From NCBI GenBank assembly GCA_003695565.1, contig RFIQ01000228.1, forward strand, positions 1 through 34,859: a stretch of 34,859 nucleotides of DNA, in the 5' to 3' direction. Made by a program: the position numbers and the translations under genes. Every line of letters starts with the position of its first letter. The first letter of the stretch is position 1. This stretch comes from Planctomycetota bacterium (lineage in GTDB: Bacteria; Planctomycetota; Planctomycetia; Pirellulales; Pirellulaceae). Below the pieces are notes generated by a model. It worked only from the letters and a program-made list of their open reading frames with translations, was not told the origin of the DNA and did no database searches. This document shows positions 26,401-34,640 of the stretch, piece by piece.

Positions 26401-27585
26401 TGCATGCATCGCGGCCCCGGCCAGGTATGCCGAATCGTCCCGTTGTGGAGTCGGTTCGGCTGACGGATCGGTTCGGCCGATGTCCCCGGCAGGCTGATCG
26501 CTCGATTGCGTCGGTGCCTCGTGGACGGAAGCCAGGAGCTCAGCCAGTTCGAGAACGGTTTGCGCTGGGTAGATCGACGATTGGCCAAGCGCCCACGCAG
26601 CCGCCTGGCGAATCTCTAACGGGTATTCAGGCCCCAATAAGTCGACCACCGCGTGCCAATCCCGCTCGGAAGTGATCGAAAAATGGATTAGCAGCCGTTC
26701 GGCTATGGATGTATCCGAGCTCTCGCGCATCTGAGTGCGGACCACGGAAAACAACGCGTCCTGAAAAGCTGGGCCCCAGCGCCACTGCGCATAGCGCTGG
26801 AAGGTCGGACTCATGCTGTCTCGAGAGTCGATCAGGATCTGAATGCGAGCTTGCAGCAATTCCTCGGGCGGCAGAACATCGTCCCACGCATTCCGTGCCA
26901 GCCGATCGGGAGAAAGTTCTTCGACGGCCCGGTATCGGTCCAGCCTGCCACCGGTGGAAACCCACTCCACGATCTCACTCAGATGCTTTCGCGCCCGAGC
27001 GAGGTGTTGCTGGTGGAGTGCCTCCGCTTGCAACTGGACCAGCTGTTCTCGGCACGCGCGCAGCCGCCGATCGATTTTTTGCGATTGCAGTGGGTGGCCG
27101 CCCACCGCCTGGCACCGCTCGACTGCGCGCGAGAGCAACTCCAGGGCAGCCGACAATTGCTCCTGGTCGTCGGCACAGTCCGTCAGGATCCGGTCCGACA
27201 AATGGGCCAAACCCCACTGGGCCGCATAGTCAACGTGTTCATTCGGATCGCCAATGCGGTCCAGCAGGTGTTGCCCGACCTCCAGAGGACGCACACCGAT
27301 CTGCACCAGAGCGACGACGGCCTGCATTCGTACCTCGGGCTGGGGATCCTCCAAAGCCACCAGCAGATCGTCGACCGCCGGAGAGGCCGCGCTGCCCAGC
27401 CGTCCCAGTCTGGCCGCAGCCTGAACCCGGTAGGTCGGCGCTGGATCGGACAGTTGGTGCTGCCAGTATTCCACGCTGTCCGGTCCGTCACTTCGCTCCT
27501 GAGCCGCGGCGGACCCGGCAAGTGCAGCAGCGCAGGCAAGCCACATCCACCCAGCCCATATCTTGCCCGCAATTCGATGGTTCAC
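23467..27585 (-). CDS. Large HEAT-repeat / DUF900 alpha-beta hydrolase membrane protein
   Basis: This 1372-residue protein has a signal peptide (MWLACAAALAGSAAAQE region). A long series of HEAT-like helical repeats spans about 40-800. A disordered Pro/Ser/Gly-rich stretch follows (about 820-965), then a DUF900-type hydrolase. The hydrolase opens with VFYGTNR (976-982). Two membrane helices (about 998-1037) come next, then GELSSELRLGVCQVSIPPVHRTGE, FIHGYNV (1138-1144), the nucleophile S1216 in AHSMGN and a candidate histidine H1318 in GHSYYG. Substrate unknown. The start is set at the GTG 27585, which has a textbook ribosome binding site aaggagg five bases upstream. The earlier ATG pair at 27612 overlaps that site. 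The HEAT part may dock a partner outside the membrane. Confidence 0.82.
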   Translation of the reverse strand: MNHRIAGKIWAGWMWLACAAALAGSAAAQERSDGPDSVEYWQHQLSDPAPTYRVQAAARLGRLGSAASPAVDDLLVALEDPQPEVRMQAVVALVQIGVRPLEVGQHLLDRIGDPNEHVDYAAQWGLAHLSDRILTDCADDQEQLSAALELLSRAVERCQAVGGHPLQSQKIDRRLRACREQLVQLQAEALHQQHLARARKHLSEIVEWVSTGGRLDRYRAVEELSPDRLARNAWDDVLPPEELLQARIQILIDSRDSMSPTFQRYAQWRWGPAFQDALFSVVRTQMRESSDTSIAERLLIHFSITSERDWHAVVDLLGPEYPLEIRQAAAWALGQSSIYPAQTVLELAELLASVHEAPTQSSDQPAGDIGRTDPSAEPTPQRDDSAYLAGAAMHAMLDLLEERQVTEMPSPAEERVQAILLQIQRDSNQTVGLRHAATRALSLLWPDSLEAMQGFLAAGLDAVKDYELADALRAIERFDRVGMADALIERALRSEDALARRTAIRLANRLGSSSAVALLLNRVEDPEETFENLDAAIEELRRIDAKAILIVAQRLQLHNPGHAGRTLSALAHWTAGCPEALPVYIQWAEDTTQGPFARCAALFCIARLGSDAQSVSARLRDLFENRSTDGRLRAAALVALHAAGGVGADELAAAQASDIPHVAIAADKIAAAEGSTLAADRLVVRLHGPHRQLAAGALEDLGATGLPSLRTAVFDRNLPDDLRLAALEVALRIPDVPRQPWLAVLEDERIGEDSLWVLDENSTLDQTVELVHYLTQASYRHSDPAMLNRLESLVDRLDWGRGGGSGPGDLPSPSKFADAVMRLDSYIYDATANAEAESSIEHEPMASGAESSSAVEPPSVKMNIEQPIVGEPPSLDRAGSWPPPGGGGSAAAPDIDRREIDVDSASPTNPSAATLPAASAGSAGNVNTGEDGSRGPDTGPDVPGLAPDATDNALDARPLQPSSPDPHRAQGPLVRVFYGTNRLPRAAAAGGAGLRAAATQVSAVILYLGMAAVFAVLMLWNRVRLLAFPAMLLSLGLFVHRMQSTSGDPAPTERETTATKIRYTGELSSELRLGVCQVSIPPVHRTGEVERPSVLRFQFREDPGQHVVIQSVEEVAPDRFFSELSADAERRGGGVLVFIHGYNVSFDEAVMRTAQLAYDLDYPGSPVTFSWPSCGDWYKYQVDRRHIELSVPVIRQFLENLANRTGARSIDVIAHSMGNVGLTQALAELSADQATPINNVVLAAPDIDADIFATRIAPRLVGKARRFTVYTSDSDLALRASRYFNTGRRLGEALRPQPQFPGIDVIDASGYDTSLLGHSYYGSSSGILRDLSKLLRGEPIQQRPDVRVARAENTTYRFLSTEAAASSTAVPQ

Positions 27586-28000
27586 CTCGGCCTCCTTGCC
27601 CGGGGGCATCAACTTCCATACGTCGACGTATCCAGATTTATCGGTTGGGATGGGTATCGGGCTTCAGTCGACCAGGCAGTTCAGGCAATTTATTTCGAGG
27701 GGTGGCGCATTGTTCGGCCTCGATTTCCGCATTAACCCTCCATTTCGTTCCAGAGTGGAGACTGCGTAGGGAGCGAACGATGGAAGGCCCTCCACATGCG
27801 TGGGGAGTTGCCGGCAGGTGTCATTCCGCGAGAGTGACGGGCCTGGTCGTCACATCCGTCACAACCGCACTCCGAATGATCCGAGTCACCCGGCCCCTCG
27901 TGCAGATTCGATAAAACCGATGTGACTACCCCTATGGCGGTGCTCCCGCGATTGCCGCGGGTCACGTCCCATCGATGGTTGGAATCGGAGGCTTCCACGC
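27586..28000. other. Divergent intergenic region with a 12-bp palindrome
   Basis: This 415-base region lies between the divergent hydrolase and TolC-like genes and must hold both promoters. It contains a perfect 12-bp palindrome, tacgtcgacgta (27619-27630), 34 bases before the hydrolase start, a possible operator. No clear promoter hexamers were found and no gene is supported. Confidence 0.5.
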
Positions 28001-29287
28001 GTGCACGATCGACCCCTTCAAAGCAGCCTATTCTTGCGCGCCCGGCATTGCGCTGCCGGTCGTGTGGGATCGCTGTGCAGGAGGTTGGGCGGGATCCTGC
28101 CACTTCGGGTGTTTTGCATAGCATTGCTCGGCATGTTGTGCCAAGCGGCCTGGACCGCGGAGCCCATCGAGCGTGGGACGGCACTGCAAGGGCCAACCGT
28201 CCCAACCGGGGAATCGACGAACGCCTGGCCAGAGGACTCGGCAGTCGCGATCACCGGCCTGGATGTGGGACGTTCGGCAGCCGATCGCTGGATCCCCAGC
28301 CAACTCTTGCGCGACCGGGCGATGACGGTGCGACACCTGTACCAGAGTGCGGGGGCCGATCGGCGACGCGGGGCAGCCGTGCTGGCCAACTTTTTTTGTA
28401 CGCAGGCGGATTATCAGGATTCCGTCGGAGCTGCGGCGGGGATGAAAGCGTACTACGCCTGGATCGCCGCGGGGACGCAATTGGGGATCATCGAATCGGC
28501 CGTCGAGCAATTGCACGAGCAGCAGCAGTTGCTGCAGCGACTGATCGAATCGGGCGTCACCCCTTCGTTCGATCTGTCGAGTATCGAACGGGCTGATCTA
28601 AAGTTGCAAGATCTGCGTTTGCAGGCGCAGCAACAGCAGCGTCAGGCAGCCACCGGACTGCTGGAGTTGACGGGGTTGGACCTGCAGGAGGCCGTGGTCG
28701 AAAGATTGGATGTAATGCCCACCGCGCTGGATTGCGATGGACTGCAGACGCTGGCACTGAGCACGCGCGCCGATTTGCAGGCTTGGAGAAACCTGTATCG
28801 CTGCACCGACGCTGGTTCCGCCGACATGCTGGCGCGCGCCTTGAACACCGGCATCGGCAATTGGGGCATCCCACTGCCGCCGCAATCGCGGTTGCCACAG
28901 TTGTTCGGATGCGATCGATCCGGATGTCTGGCTGCCGATCTGCGACGCGAGATTTGGAAAACGATCGAGTTGCAGGAACGCTGGATCCGCATCGATGTCG
29001 GCGAGAAGTGTGCGCACCTGGAGACGGCGTACCAGAGGATGGAGTTGGCCGCCGGGCTGGTCGCCAGTTGGCGATCCCGGCTGGAACGCTTGGAGGAGCT
29101 GGAACGGTACGGCCGCGGTCGCCCGGAGGAGGCCGCCAGCGCCAGTGCGGAGTTGCATCAGGCGGAAGCCGAATGGGTCATGCGCAGATTCGAGGCTCGG
29201 TTGGCCGAAATCGAGCTGGCCGAGAGCATCGGAGGGCTGGCACGCCGCTGCCGGGAAGGAAGTGCCTGGTTCGTCGCCGCACCCTAA
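28001..29287 (+). CDS. TolC-like outer-membrane channel component
   Basis: This 428-residue, strongly helical protein has an N-terminal hydrophobic export signal (LRVFCIALLGMLCQAAWTA, about 35-53). Long coiled-coil helices rich in Gln/Leu/Glu follow (about 165-225 and 310-400), including LIESGVTPSFDLSSIERADLKLQDLRLQAQ, which reads like the helical barrel of TolC-family proteins. The beta-barrel strands are not obvious, and overall similarity is weak, so the call leans on its place beside DevB- and DevC-type genes. The start is a GTG; the first ATG (28133) would cut the signal. The role would be the exit duct of the exporter. An alternative is a periplasmic coiled-coil protein. Confidence 0.6.
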   Translation: MHDRPLQSSLFLRARHCAAGRVGSLCRRLGGILPLRVFCIALLGMLCQAAWTAEPIERGTALQGPTVPTGESTNAWPEDSAVAITGLDVGRSAADRWIPSQLLRDRAMTVRHLYQSAGADRRRGAAVLANFFCTQADYQDSVGAAAGMKAYYAWIAAGTQLGIIESAVEQLHEQQQLLQRLIESGVTPSFDLSSIERADLKLQDLRLQAQQQQRQAATGLLELTGLDLQEAVVERLDVMPTALDCDGLQTLALSTRADLQAWRNLYRCTDAGSADMLARALNTGIGNWGIPLPPQSRLPQLFGCDRSGCLAADLRREIWKTIELQERWIRIDVGEKCAHLETAYQRMELAAGLVASWRSRLERLEELERYGRGRPEEAASASAELHQAEAEWVMRRFEARLAEIELAESIGGLARRCREGSAWFVAAP

Positions 29288-29398
29288 GTCAGCCCCGCCG
29301 ATGCGTGCACATGCTCGGGGTGATTGGCGCTGGGTGCGCTCGAGCCTCGTCGCCCTCAAACGGTCCAGGGCGCGCGGCGGCGGTCGAGCGATCGCCGT

Positions 29399-30586
29399 CT
29401 AGAACAAGGAGGCTGGATCGGTAGTGAACAGCTTGCGCATCGCAAACACGCCGCTGACCACGCACATGCCCAGGGTCAAAGTGAACACAATCGTGGCGCG
29501 GACCAGCGTCATGGCCATGATCAATCCGCTGGTTTCGGTCAGCAGGGCATACAGCCCCCATGAGATCAGCGCGCCAGGAACGAAACCCAAGCAGGCCAGG
29601 TAGAAGGATTGCGCGACGACAAATCGCACGAAGTAGGCCGGTGGGTATCCCATGGCCTTGAGCGTGGCGAATTCGGGCAAGTGGTCCGTGATATCGGTGA
29701 ATTGAATCTGATAGCAAATGATCGCGCCGACGACCAGCCCCAGCAGCACGCCCACGGTAAAGATCTTGCCGATTGGCGTGGACCGCAACCAGAACGCCTT
29801 CTCGCGCGCGATCAAGTCTCGCGTGGGCATCACCTGAATCTGCGCTGGGGCCAGGTCCTGCAATTCCGCGGCGGCGAGCTGCAATGCGTCGGTGTCGACC
29901 GCATCGAGGTGAATCAATCCGATATCGATCACCTCGTTGGGTTCTCCGCCGGGATTCCGCCAGGGAAAATACTGGGCGTAGACGTCGGTGGTCATCAGCA
30001 GGGTACCATCGCTGCTGAAGTCGGTCCCCATGCTGAAAAAATCGATCAGTGGCACCTGTTGTCCGTTCAGCTCCGCGTACTGTGTGCGCAGCTCTTCAAC
30101 ATCACTGGCGAAGCCATACATGGATTTGCTTCGTCGGTCCACCAATGCCCCTCCCAACTGACGGGCGCGAGCCAGGCGTTGCCGCAGCTCCGGGTCGCGG
30201 AACATCTGCGGCACGTCGGTTTCCACGGCCATGACGCGGATGGGCCGCGGGCGACGCCCCGCGACGTGGATGCGGGCGGTCCCTCGTTCCAGTTGCAGCG
30301 GCATCATGCGGCCGCCGGCGCAGCGTCCGGCCACTGCCTCCAGCAACCGCCGGGAAAAACGCTGCTCGGTTGTCAAGTTGTAGCGCGACCGGCTGATCAC
30401 CGCCAGGTTGGCGTAAGAGGTATCCAGCGGTGCCAGGATTTGCACATTGTTGTCGATCAAGGCGCCGCGAAATCCGATTTGCATGAACATCAGCACCACG
30501 GCGAACCCCACGCCGCTGGCCGCCAGCAGGCACTTGCGCCAACTGCTGGTCAGGTTTTTCCATGCCAATGGGGTTCGCGTGCTCAT
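29399..30586 (-). CDS. devC: DevC-type ABC transporter permease (copy 1)
   Basis: This 395-residue permease has the FtsX/MacB plan of DevC. One N-terminal membrane helix (LAASGVGFAVVLMFMQIGF, about 21-39) is followed by a periplasmic domain of about 225 residues and three C-terminal helices (about 275-300, 320-345 and 355-380). The landmarks GFRGALIDNN, TPIGKIFTVGVLLGLVVGAIICYQI and LPEFATLKAMGYP are typical of DevC. In cyanobacteria DevC works with DevB and DevA to export heterocyst glycolipids through TolC; other DevC proteins export unknown compounds. It lies 21 bases downstream of a second, clearly different DevC, so the pair probably forms a heterodimer. Confidence 0.87.
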   Translation of the reverse strand: MSTRTPLAWKNLTSSWRKCLLAASGVGFAVVLMFMQIGFRGALIDNNVQILAPLDTSYANLAVISRSRYNLTTEQRFSRRLLEAVAGRCAGGRMMPLQLERGTARIHVAGRRPRPIRVMAVETDVPQMFRDPELRQRLARARQLGGALVDRRSKSMYGFASDVEELRTQYAELNGQQVPLIDFFSMGTDFSSDGTLLMTTDVYAQYFPWRNPGGEPNEVIDIGLIHLDAVDTDALQLAAAELQDLAPAQIQVMPTRDLIAREKAFWLRSTPIGKIFTVGVLLGLVVGAIICYQIQFTDITDHLPEFATLKAMGYPPAYFVRFVVAQSFYLACLGFVPGALISWGLYALLTETSGLIMAMTLVRATIVFTLTLGMCVVSGVFAMRKLFTTDPASLF

Positions 30587-30607
30587 CGTCCTCGCTCGAC
30601 GCCTCGG

Positions 30608-31855
30608 TTAAAACAGATTGGCCGGTTCGGCTTTCCACAGTTTGCGCAGCGCCAGCAGCCCGCTGAAGATGCACATGGCTGCACCCAGCACAGCCACCGC
30701 ACCGATCCGTTGCCACGTCATGATCAAAGGAATGCCCGAAGCCAGGCCCACGGCCCGGTACAACGCCTCGGCGACTCCCCAAGCTGCCAGGAAGCCGCAG
30801 GTGCTCAACACCACAGCCTGGGTCAACACCACGCTACACAAGTATTTTCGCGAATAACCCATTGCCAGCAATGTGGCGTACTCCGGCAAACGGTTGGCCA
30901 CGTCGGTGGCCAACACCATGTACACGATCGCGGCACCGACGACCAGGGACAGGGCCACACCCATTTGAAAGATCAGCCCGATGGGGGTTTCCCACAGCCA
31001 GCGCCGTTTCTCCCACTGGAGCATTTCGTCGCGCGACAGAATCTCGACCGGCAACACCTCCGAGGTCGATCCGTCGACCGAGGAAGCGGGCCCGCTCAGC
31101 GCCAACTTGCGCTTCGTGGCATCGATGATGGAAGCGAGCTGCTCGTCCGCTGCCTCCGACTCGGTCTCTACCAACCCCAGGGAACAGGTGCGGTCCATCT
31201 CCCAGGGCCAGATGCGGGACATCGCCGCGCGCCCCATCACGGCCAGACCATTGGAAGCCAATCCGGTCCCCAAATGGAACGTCCCGGCGATGCGATAGCT
31301 CTGGTTGCCGATTTCCGTTGTGCGTCGGCGGGAGACATCCTCGGCACCGAATCGCCGGCCGTCCCAGGGCCCGTATTCGGCGTGGGTCGTATCATCGATC
31401 AAAATGCAATCGGGGCGGCGGAGCAGATGGGCCTGCTCCTCGACTTCCTTCAGCCGCAGGGCCAGTCCATCCTCGGGGTCCAACCCGTAGATGGCGATGG
31501 GCAAGAACTGCGGTACGAACGTCCCTTGCTCCGTTTGGGAGCTCGTGGGAAGGGTGCGCCAATTCTGGATGGTCACCCACAGCGGACGCGCCGACCGCAC
31601 GCCCGGCACGTTGCGCACGGCAGCCAGCCAGTGCGTGTCGATCGTACCGGCTTCATACAGATGCGCGTAGTCGTACGAGCGGAGGATGAAATCGAACCGC
31701 AAGCGTTCCAGCACGTTGACGGCGGTATGGGAAACGGCTCCCATGAATCCCAACTGCATGAAGACCAGCAGCAGGGCGAACGCCACCCCGCCCACCGAAA
31801 CGGACGCCTTTGCGCCTTGATGCATCAAATTCAGGATTGCCAGTTGTGTTTTCAT
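30608..31855 (-). CDS. devC: DevC-type ABC transporter permease (copy 2)
   Basis: This 415-residue paralogue of the next gene has the same membrane plan: a helix near 17-37 with the landmark FMQLGFMGAV, a long periplasmic domain, then TPIGLIFQMGVALSLVVGAAIVYMVL and LPEYATLLAMGYS. The C-terminal signature LRKLWKAEPANLF closely matches MRKLFTTDPASLF of copy 1, while the periplasmic domains differ strongly. The first residues (MKTQLAILNLMHQGAKASVSVGGV) match the DevC start, so the ATG at 31855 is sound. It lies between the adaptor gene (84 bases upstream) and copy 1 (21 bases downstream), which indicates an adaptor-permease-permease operon. Confidence 0.87.
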   Translation of the reverse strand: MKTQLAILNLMHQGAKASVSVGGVAFALLLVFMQLGFMGAVSHTAVNVLERLRFDFILRSYDYAHLYEAGTIDTHWLAAVRNVPGVRSARPLWVTIQNWRTLPTSSQTEQGTFVPQFLPIAIYGLDPEDGLALRLKEVEEQAHLLRRPDCILIDDTTHAEYGPWDGRRFGAEDVSRRRTTEIGNQSYRIAGTFHLGTGLASNGLAVMGRAAMSRIWPWEMDRTCSLGLVETESEAADEQLASIIDATKRKLALSGPASSVDGSTSEVLPVEILSRDEMLQWEKRRWLWETPIGLIFQMGVALSLVVGAAIVYMVLATDVANRLPEYATLLAMGYSRKYLCSVVLTQAVVLSTCGFLAAWGVAEALYRAVGLASGIPLIMTWQRIGAVAVLGAAMCIFSGLLALRKLWKAEPANLF

Positions 31856-31939
31856 GGCATGCCGCCGTGGTCCGGCTGGGCAGGGGAGGAGTTGTCAACA
31901 GCGGGGACCGATGCGTCGGCAGCCCACCGGGCCGCTCGG

Positions 31940-33163
31940 TTACATCGATGACCCGGTTTCGGCGGGGCCCGGCGCCCCCCGGGCGATCGTCACTTCTACC
32001 TGCAACTGCAGCCATTGGCTGGCTGGCGGGCAATCCTCGCGATCGATGTCGATATCGACCTTAACCGCACGAAAATCGGTACGGGCCAGTGGATTCAGCG
32101 GCTTGAGAAGTGGCGTACCAACCAACGGGTGTCGCGTGCGAACCGTACCGTGCAGAACGCGGCCGGCGAAGGCGGGGCTTTGGATCTCGACCCGAGCTCC
32201 CGGCTGGACCAGACCAGCGTCGATGACGTTGACCTCCGCCTGGCAGATCAATTGGTCCACGTCGGCGCAGGCCAAGGCGGGCATCCCGGTCCCGGCTTCC
32301 CCCGCCTGAACATCGACCGCCAGCACGACTCCATCGAGTGGCGAACGCACCAAAGATGCCTCGAACTGAGCTTGGGCCGCCTGCAATTCGGTTTCCAGAC
32401 GCTGGACATCGAACCCTTTCTGGGCCGCAGCCAAGGCCTGCTCGGCCCCGCGCAATTGCAGCTCGGCAGCCTCGTTTCCCCAACGGACCTGTTGTTCGGC
32501 TTCCTCCAAGGCAATACGTTTCTCCAACAACTCCCGTTCCGCTTCCTGCACAGCCATGCGTTGCCGCAGCAACTCGGTCTCGTCGACAAACCCCTTCAGC
32601 GACTCGTCCCGAGCTATGCGTTCCAGTTTGTTCAAAGCGAGTTGGGCGGTCTCCAGTTGCTTCTGCGCCAAGTCGATCAACTCCCGCCGCCGATCCAGCC
32701 CCTGGCGAGCGGCCGCCAACCGCTTCAGCTCCAAACGGGCCGCCTCGACCTGCTGCTGGGCGGCTGCCACGGCTTGTTGCTGGCCGAATCTGCCGGCTTC
32801 CAACGCGGCTTGCAACGCCTCGATTTGCCGCTCCCGGGCACTTTCCGACGCCATGACCAGCAATTTCTCCCCCGGCTCGATGTGCTGGCCGACCTCGACC
32901 AGCACTTGCTGGATCACATCGCCGGGCGGAGCCGATATCTCGACGATGCCTCCCCGCGGCAGGATCTTGCCCTGGGCTACGATCACGGGTGCAGTGCCAT
33001 TTTGCACCAGGGAAATCGCGGGCAATTCAACATCGATGGCGGGGTCGGACCGAGCCTCGCGCCATGGCTGTGCCCATGGAATCAACGTCCACAGGATCGC
33101 CACCACTGCGAGCAGGGGGACGAACATCCGCGTCCACAATCGGTTCATTCTGGCGTGTTTCAT
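31940..33163 (-). CDS. devB: DevB/HlyD-family periplasmic adaptor
   Basis: This 407-residue membrane fusion protein bridges the inner-membrane ABC transporter to the outer-membrane duct. It has an N-terminal membrane anchor (FVPLLAVVAILWTLIPWAQ, about 13-31). A first lipoyl half follows (IVAQGKILPRGGIVEISAPPGDVIQQVLVEVGQHIEPGEKLLVM). A long coiled-coil hairpin rich in Gln/Ala/Glu/Leu spans about 110-260. The second lipoyl half is SPLDGVVLAVDVQAGEAGTGM, and the beta-barrel includes VEIQSPAFAGRVLHGTVR. Several starts are possible (ATG at 33181, 33163 and 33148), and none has a strong ribosome binding site. The chosen one leaves a short basic head before the membrane helix. It leads the operon with the two DevC permeases. 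Confidence 0.87.
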   Translation of the reverse strand: MKHARMNRLWTRMFVPLLAVVAILWTLIPWAQPWREARSDPAIDVELPAISLVQNGTAPVIVAQGKILPRGGIVEISAPPGDVIQQVLVEVGQHIEPGEKLLVMASESARERQIEALQAALEAGRFGQQQAVAAAQQQVEAARLELKRLAAARQGLDRRRELIDLAQKQLETAQLALNKLERIARDESLKGFVDETELLRQRMAVQEAERELLEKRIALEEAEQQVRWGNEAAELQLRGAEQALAAAQKGFDVQRLETELQAAQAQFEASLVRSPLDGVVLAVDVQAGEAGTGMPALACADVDQLICQAEVNVIDAGLVQPGARVEIQSPAFAGRVLHGTVRTRHPLVGTPLLKPLNPLARTDFRAVKVDIDIDREDCPPASQWLQLQVEVTIARGAPGPAETGSSM

Positions 33164-33416
33164 GGATCCAAGCTTCTGCATTCGTACAATGATTGCAGCC
33201 CCACTGCAGCGACTGCCGAGGGAATGGCACTTTGCCCTAAGTTCATTTAGCATACTTCTTTCGTCTGAATCATACTCGGAATCGTTCTAGGATGCAGGCG
33301 ACTGGTCCCCGTCAAAAGCCCTTCGGGGCAGCGGCCGTCCCGCGCCAGGACATTGATCGCAGGCGTCCACCCCTGCGAAACATCGATTTGCACCTCGAAA
33401 ACTGAAGCGAACTACG
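33164..33416. promoter_or_regulatory. Divergent promoter region, devB / devA-cNMP
   Basis: This interval of about 250 bases separates divergent adaptor and ATPase genes. The part at 33241-33290 is distinctly A+T-rich for this window, with TATGAT-like hexamers readable on the minus strand (33269-33274). I could not pair them with good -35 elements, so the promoters are inferred from layout. Shared control of both arms is likely. Confidence 0.4.
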
Positions 33417-34577
33417 ATGGGGGAAACCCATGCGTCAGGTTCAGCGGTCCGGTTCGATCCGCTGTTGAGAAAGAGAATCGCCGAGGGACAGCAACCGGCC
33501 GTCTCGGCCCTGGATGTCTGCCATTACTACGGCGGCGGCGAGTTGCGCAAGCAGGTGTTGTTCGACAACTCGCTCGATATCTACCCCGGCGAAATCATCA
33601 TCATGACCGGTCCCAGCGGTTCGGGCAAAACGACCCTCCTGACCCTGATCGGGACGCTGCGTCGCGTCCAGGAAGGGGAGCTGCGGGTCCTGGATTGCCC
33701 CCTGCACCAGGCATCCACGGCAGACATCCTGGCCCTGCGGCGCCAAATCGGATTTATCTTCCAAGCCCACAACCTGTTTGATTCGTTGACCGCCACGCAG
33801 AACGTCCGGATGGCCTTGGAGCTGGTCGACCCGAGGGGCAGTCGCACGGATCACAATCGCCGCGCTAAGGAAATGCTGGAAATGGTCGGCCTGGGGCACC
33901 GGACGGGGCACAAACCCAAACAGTTGTCCGGGGGCCAGAAACAACGGGTGGCCATCGCCCGCGGACTGGCGCACCGCCCCCGACTGGTTTTGGCCGACGA
34001 GCCCACTGCCGCACTGGATGAAGTCAGCGGGCGAACCGTCGTCGAACTGCTACGGAAAATGGCCAAGGAGGAACAAACGACCATCCTGATCGTCACGCAC
34101 GACAATCGGATTCTGGATGTTGCCGACCGCATCGTGAACCTGGTCGACGGTCGAATCCGTAGCGACGTGCTGGTCCAAGAAGCGGCCATTGTCGGCCAAA
34201 TGCTGATGCGCTGCGAACTGTTCCGCCATTTGACGCCCCGCAGCCTGACGGAAATGGCGGATCACTTGCATAGCGAGTCGTTTGATGCAGGCCAGACGGT
34301 GATTCGCGAAGGCGAGCCTGGTGACAAATTCTACTTGATTCGCCAAGGCCGAGTGTCGGTGCGCCGGGGCCCAGATCAACGCGAAGTCGCTGTACTGGGG
34401 GAAGGCGATTTCTTTGGCGAGATCGCCCTGCTGGAAGACAAACCGCGCAACGCGACCGTTGTCACCTTGGAGCCGTCAATCCTCTACTCGTTGAGCAAGC
34501 CCGAATTCCAGAAAGCGATGGCCGAGCAGGCATCGTTCGAAACCGAGATTCGCACCAGCCTGTTCGACCGCCAGTGA
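33417..34577 (+). CDS. devA: DevA-type ABC ATPase fused to a cyclic-nucleotide-binding domain
   Basis: This 386-residue protein has two parts. Residues 30-250 are a MacB/DevA-type ATPase: Walker A GPSGSGKT (65-72), Q-loop FQAHNLFDSLTATQNV, signature LSGGQ (170-174), Walker B LVLADE (190-195) and switch histidine H228. Residues 265-370 are a cNMP-binding domain. It has REGEPGDKFYLIRQGRVSV and a phosphate-binding cassette FGEIALLEDKPRNATV (333-348), including the arginine that contacts the cyclic phosphate. Typical DevA has only about 230 residues. The fusion suggests that ATP hydrolysis, and so export, is tuned by cAMP or cGMP. It is divergent from the adaptor-permease operon. The ATG is 21 bases upstream of the first conserved basic segment; no strong ribosome binding site is visible. 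Confidence 0.9.
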   Translation: MGETHASGSAVRFDPLLRKRIAEGQQPAVSALDVCHYYGGGELRKQVLFDNSLDIYPGEIIIMTGPSGSGKTTLLTLIGTLRRVQEGELRVLDCPLHQASTADILALRRQIGFIFQAHNLFDSLTATQNVRMALELVDPRGSRTDHNRRAKEMLEMVGLGHRTGHKPKQLSGGQKQRVAIARGLAHRPRLVLADEPTAALDEVSGRTVVELLRKMAKEEQTTILIVTHDNRILDVADRIVNLVDGRIRSDVLVQEAAIVGQMLMRCELFRHLTPRSLTEMADHLHSESFDAGQTVIREGEPGDKFYLIRQGRVSVRRGPDQREVAVLGEGDFFGEIALLEDKPRNATVVTLEPSILYSLSKPEFQKAMAEQASFETEIRTSLFDRQ

Positions 34578-34640
34578 ACCTGGCGCGATCGAAAGTCGGC
34601 TGGATTCCCACCGCCATCGACTACCGTGTTCGATAGGATT

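Noticed and set aside
29609-31951. 780-residue open frame on the plus strand
   Set aside because: It is antisense to both DevC permeases, whose motifs and membrane plan are clear. The product is Gln/His/Arg-rich and unlike any protein family.
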